Shown here one piece after another: positions 60,407 to 64,000 of a stretch of DNA of 64,000 nucleotides. This DNA comes from Rhodoferax sp. OV413 (GTDB lineage Bacteria; Pseudomonadota; Gammaproteobacteria; Pseudomonadales; Pseudohongiellaceae). The notes under the pieces were generated by a model that saw only the letters and a list, made by a program, of their open reading frames with translations, searched no databases and was not told where the DNA came from. The DNA lies in contig CALQJO020000003.1 of the NCBI GenBank assembly GCA_943330915.2, forward strand, positions 1-64,000, written 5' to 3'. The translations under genes were made by a program, and so were the position numbers. Position 1 is the first letter of the stretch, and the number at the start of each line of letters is the position of its first letter.

Positions 60407-61264
60407 TCAGTACAAGGGAGCAGGGTCATCATCCGGGCGACTCCTGAAGCGCTTGTACTCCCATTGATACTGTGACGGGGCCGCCAGCACACATCTCTCA
60501 ACAGATTTGTTCATGGCTGTTGCCGATATTACCGGATCAGAATGGTAGATATCTGGATCTGCCGGTGTGAACACAATATCAAATCCATCTCCATCGGACC
60601 GCCGCTGAGCATACGCAAAAATCACAGTAGCGCCTGTTTTTACTGCGAGTTTTGGCAGCAACGTCATGGTGAAGGCTTGTATCCCGAAGAAAGGGGCAAA
60701 CACACCACCATCTGTGCGTGGCTGCTGATCCGGAAGAATCCCGGTCACCCCACCTTGTTGCAGGGTTTTACTAAGTCTGATCACGCCATGACGATTGGTT
60801 GGGACCAACTCCGCTCCTGCTTTAGAGCGTGATCTTACCATCAGCTGCTCTAGCCCCTTGAGTTTGGGTGGCTTATACAGGGTTGTCATTGGCCCGAGGC
60901 GGCAAATGTACAAACCCAATATCTCCCAATTTCCAAGATGCGGTGCGGCAATGATTATTCCCCGGCCGGAGTCTTGAGCGTGTTTAACCAGATCCAGGCC
61001 ACTTACATCTTTTACCAAGCGAAGAGTATGGTCTGTGTTTGCGTACCAGATATGCCCCAGTTCAAGGACTCCCTTTAACGTTTGTTGTATGCTTTTTAAC
61101 GCCAGTTGACGGACTTCTGACTCTGTCATTGTGGGGAAAACCAGGTGCAGGTTGATCAGCGTAATGCGCCGTGTGTCCGTTGGCATAAGGGATGCCAGAT
61201 AACCAAATCCATCAGCAAATTTGTACAAGACCTTTATTGGAATCCAGGACAGCAGCCTCAACAA
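60407..61264 (-). CDS. Lysophospholipid acyltransferase family protein (LpxL/LpxM-like)
   Basis: RGIIIAAPHLGNWEILGLYI (HX4-5 E/D-type motif), ILPDQQPRTDGGVFAPFFGIQAFT. Confidence 0.88.
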   Translation of the reverse strand: MLRLLSWIPIKVLYKFADGFGYLASLMPTDTRRITLINLHLVFPTMTESEVRQLALKSIQQTLKGVLELGHIWYANTDHTLRLVKDVSGLDLVKHAQDSGRGIIIAAPHLGNWEILGLYICRLGPMTTLYKPPKLKGLEQLMVRSRSKAGAELVPTNRHGVIRLSKTLQQGGVTGILPDQQPRTDGGVFAPFFGIQAFTMTLLPKLAVKTGATVIFAYAQRRSDGDGFDIVFTPADPDIYHSDPVISATAMNKSVERCVLAAPSQYQWEYKRFRSRPDDDPAPLY

Positions 61265-61415
61265 AGCAGTTACAACGATTGTTTTTACGGTGTCTATGAT
61301 AGGGTCTCTCTTAGGTTTTGAGCTGTGTTAGCGCATTCTAGCGCAGTGGATATAAACAGCCTAATCCAGCATAATTGCGTCTTTTCGACTGTTTATGCGC
61401 ATTTCGCGCATGATA

Positions 61416-62369
61416 ATGAGGTGTGTCTTGGCGTTACCAACACCGGCGGCGGCTGATGTAAAAACTTTTCAGGGTCTCATTCTCGCTCTCCAGAGTTTCT
61501 GGGCAAAGCAGGGCTGCGTTGTTCTTCAGCCTCTTGATCTGGAAGTAGGGGCTGGGACATTTCATCCGGCGACTTTCCTGCGCGCTATTGGCCCTGAGAG
61601 CTGGCGAACAGCGTACGTGCAGCCCAGCCGAAGGCCGACCGACGGACGTTACGGCGAAAACCCGAATCGACTTCAGCACTATTACCAGTTCCAAGTAATC
61701 CTTAAGCCGTCTCCTCCAAATATCCAGGATCTCTATATTGAATCCTTGCGCCAACTGGGTATTGACCCTCAGATCCATGATATTCGATTTGTTGAGGATA
61801 ACTGGGAGTCACCTACACTCGGTGCCTGGGGTCTTGGTTGGGAGGTGTGGCTGAATGGTATGGAAGTGACTCAGTTCACTTATTTTCAACAAGTTGGCGG
61901 GCTTGAATGTTTCCCGGTCAGTGGTGAAATCACTTATGGCCTTGAACGTATCGCCATGTATCTGCAAGGTGTGGACAGCCTTTATGACCTGGTCTGGGCT
62001 GAAGGACCTGACGGCGTAGTCACCTACGGCGATGTGTTTCATCAGAATGAAGTGGAAATGTCGGCATTCAATTTTGAGTATGCCAACGTCGAAGCCCTGT
62101 TCCGCTACTTTGATGATTGCGAATCACAATGTACACAGCTGATAAATTTAGGCCTCGCGTTACCTGCATACGAGCAGGTATTAAAAGCCTCGCATTTCTT
62201 TAATCTGCTTGATGCTCGACAGGCAATATCAGTAACTGAGCGACAGAGATTCATTCTCCGGGTTCGTGCGCTGTCACGACAAGTCGCTGAGGCTTACTAC
62301 GAAAGCCGGCGCAAACTTGGCTTCCCGCTAGCACCTGAGCATATGCGTCAGGCTGCATTAAATCCCTAA
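61416..62369 (+). CDS. glyQ: Glycyl-tRNA synthetase alpha subunit
   Basis: [44 protein letters not shown]; start uncertain (ATG 61395/61416 or TTG 61428). Confidence 0.95.
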   Translation: MRCVLALPTPAAADVKTFQGLILALQSFWAKQGCVVLQPLDLEVGAGTFHPATFLRAIGPESWRTAYVQPSRRPTDGRYGENPNRLQHYYQFQVILKPSPPNIQDLYIESLRQLGIDPQIHDIRFVEDNWESPTLGAWGLGWEVWLNGMEVTQFTYFQQVGGLECFPVSGEITYGLERIAMYLQGVDSLYDLVWAEGPDGVVTYGDVFHQNEVEMSAFNFEYANVEALFRYFDDCESQCTQLINLGLALPAYEQVLKASHFFNLLDARQAISVTERQRFILRVRALSRQVAEAYYESRRKLGFPLAPEHMRQAALNP

Positions 62370-62402
62370 TTTTCGAAACAGGCGGCAAGTACCGTTAACA
62401 CC

Positions 62403-64000
62403 ATGAGCGAAAAAGATTTTTTAGTTGAAATTGGCTGTGCAGAGCTTCCCCCAAAGGCATTGAAGGGCCTTTCCGACGCATTTGTTTCAGGTTTAGCGGC
62501 AGGTCTCAGCGCCGCGGGGCTTTCCTTTAAAGAGATCAGGGCATTTACCAGCCCAAGGCGGTTAGCTGCGCGCGTGGAGGGTCTGGTCACCGCACAGGCA
62601 GATAGCACTATTGAGCGAGTGGGGCCAGCAGTATCAGCAGCTTATGATAAAGCAGGTCTTCCGACACCGGCGGCACTTGGTTTTGCTCGCTCGTGTGGGG
62701 TTGAGCTTTCGTCACTGGGACACGCTCAAAAGGATGGCGTAGACAAACTGGTGTTCCGTGCTCTACGAAAGGGAGAGGATACCATTAGCCTGTTGCCCGG
62801 CATCGTCATGGGCTCACTTCAAAAATTACCAATTCCCCGAAAAATGCGTTGGGGAAGTACTCGTGACGAGTTTGTGAGACCCGTTTATTGGTTGGTGATG
62901 CTGTTTGGTGACACCGTCATCGACACGGAGTTGTTTGGAATTCGCAGTAGCCGTGTAACACGCGGTCATCGGTTTCAATGTGAAAGCCCTATCACCATTA
63001 CTAGTCCCTCAGAGTATGAAGCTCTTTTGCTGAATCCAGGATTTGTAATTGCCGATTATGAATCAAGAAAGGCTCGTGTACGGGAGTTGATACTGGAGCA
63101 GGGTGCTTTACTTGGCGCTGTTGTCCATGTTGACGAGGACTTGCTGGAAGAAGTAACCAGCATGGTTGAGTGGCCCGTAGCACTGACGGGGCGATTTGAT
63201 GAGCACTTCCTTGCGGTACCCGCTGAAGCCTTGATTTCATCGATGAAAAATCACCAAAAGACTTTTTATCTTACTGATAAATCAGGAAAAATGCTCGCAA
63301 ACTTTATTGCTGTAGCTAACCTTGCAAGTAAAGACCCTGCACAGGTTATTGCTGGGAACGAGCGGGTTATAAGACCACGATTAGCGGATGCAGCATTCTT
63401 TTATGATTCCGACCGGAAAACTACTCTTGCTTCGCGTTTACCCTTATTGGGCAAAATAGTTTTCCAGCAACAACTCGGAACCGTAGAGCAAAAGTCTCTG
63501 CGCGTTGCTGAGCTGAGTGCGTTTATTGCACAGAGCACATCCGTGGATGAGCAGACCTGCAAAAGGGCCGCGCTGCTTGCCAAGTGTGATCTGCTGACCA
63601 ATATGGTGTCAGAATTCCCTGAGCTGCAAGGGATCATGGGCAGTTATTATGCACGGCATGATGGCGAAGACGAGGCTGTTGCCTTGGCGATTACTGAACA
63701 GTACTTGCCAAAATTCGCTGGTGATGTTGTTCCGTCCAGCGATGCCGGCGCCATTCTGGCAATTGCAGAAAAGATCGATACCATTTGCGGATTGTTCGCT
63801 ATCGGGCAGCCTCCGACAGGTTCCAAAGATCCTTTTGCGCTACGCAGAGCTGCGCTGGGCGTGTTGCGTATCCTGATCGAAAAGAAAATTGATCTTGATT
63901 TGCTGACTGCCATAGAAAAATCTCTGGCGTTATACATGAGTCAGGGCGTAGCGGTCCCGGTGAGTGCTCAGTCAGATGTTTTTGGTTTTGTGCTGGAGCG
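62403..64000 (+). CDS. glyS: Glycyl-tRNA synthetase beta subunit (3' end truncated by window edge; not in supplied ORF track)
   Basis: Manual translation from ATG 62403: MSEKDFLVEIGCAELPPKALKGLSDAFVSGLAAGL; stays open to window end, directly downstream of glyQ. Confidence 0.94.
   Translation, partial: MSEKDFLVEIGCAELPPKALKGLSDAFVSGLAAGLSAAGLSFKEIRAFTSPRRLAARVEGLVTAQADSTIERVGPAVSAAYDKAGLPTPAALGFARSCGVELSSLGHAQKDGVDKLVFRALRKGEDTISLLPGIVMGSLQKLPIPRKMRWGSTRDEFVRPVYWLVMLFGDTVIDTELFGIRSSRVTRGHRFQCESPITITSPSEYEALLLNPGFVIADYESRKARVRELILEQGALLGAVVHVDEDLLEEVTSMVEWPVALTGRFDEHFLAVPAEALISSMKNHQKTFYLTDKSGKMLANFIAVANLASKDPAQVIAGNERVIRPRLADAAFFYDSDRKTTLASRLPLLGKIVFQQQLGTVEQKSLRVAELSAFIAQSTSVDEQTCKRAALLAKCDLLTNMVSEFPELQGIMGSYYARHDGEDEAVALAITEQYLPKFAGDVVPSSDAGAILAIAEKIDTICGLFAIGQPPTGSKDPFALRRAALGVLRILIEKKIDLDLLTAIEKSLALYMSQGVAVPVSAQSDVFGFVLE

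Noticed and set aside
60390-60410. ctgatct-ttgaatg-agatcag hairpin between trkH and the acyltransferase gene
   Set aside because: Only a 7-bp AT-moderate stem with no U-tract; too weak to call a terminator.

Overview
The window is 64 kb of gammaproteobacterial chromosome. It is almost fully coding, with no rRNA, tRNA, CRISPR array, integrase or transposase recognised by eye. From left to right it contains: (i) a signalling/secretion locus (1-10.6 kb) with a FecR-domain protein, a CHASE2-class III nucleotide cyclase and a TPR/beta-barrel (Slam-like) outer-membrane protein, divergent from a Crp/Fnr regulator that is followed by a type I secretion operon (ABC, HlyD, TolC); (ii) a secreted matrixin-type metalloprotease pair, dTDP-rhamnose genes, glycosyltransferase, PIG-L deacetylase and Wzm/Wzt exporter (10.6-20.9 kb); (iii) a type II secretion operon in the order L-M-E-F-D-G-H-I-J-K (20.9-30.7 kb); (iv) a decayed diguanylate cyclase N-terminal remnant next to dsbA / cytochrome c4 / engB / polA; (v) znuA-znuCB with a Zur-like box; (vi) a caa3-type cytochrome oxidase cluster lacking ctaA/cox15; (vii) housekeeping genes prlC, gamma-CA, aroE, hemF, tsaC, dprA, def, fmt, rsmB, trkA, trkH, an LpxL-like acyltransferase, glyQ and glyS. 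Two edge-truncated genes (1-1333 minus, 62403-64000 plus) are missing from the ORF track. The best candidate for an undescribed system is the FecR / CHASE2-cyclase / Slam-like / Crp-type / T1SS locus. It carries two CRP-type palindromes, one a perfect TGTGA-N6-TCACA placed about 71 bp before the inferred T1SS transcription start. Its cyclase and its Crp-like protein both deviate from the canonical cAMP-specific residues.
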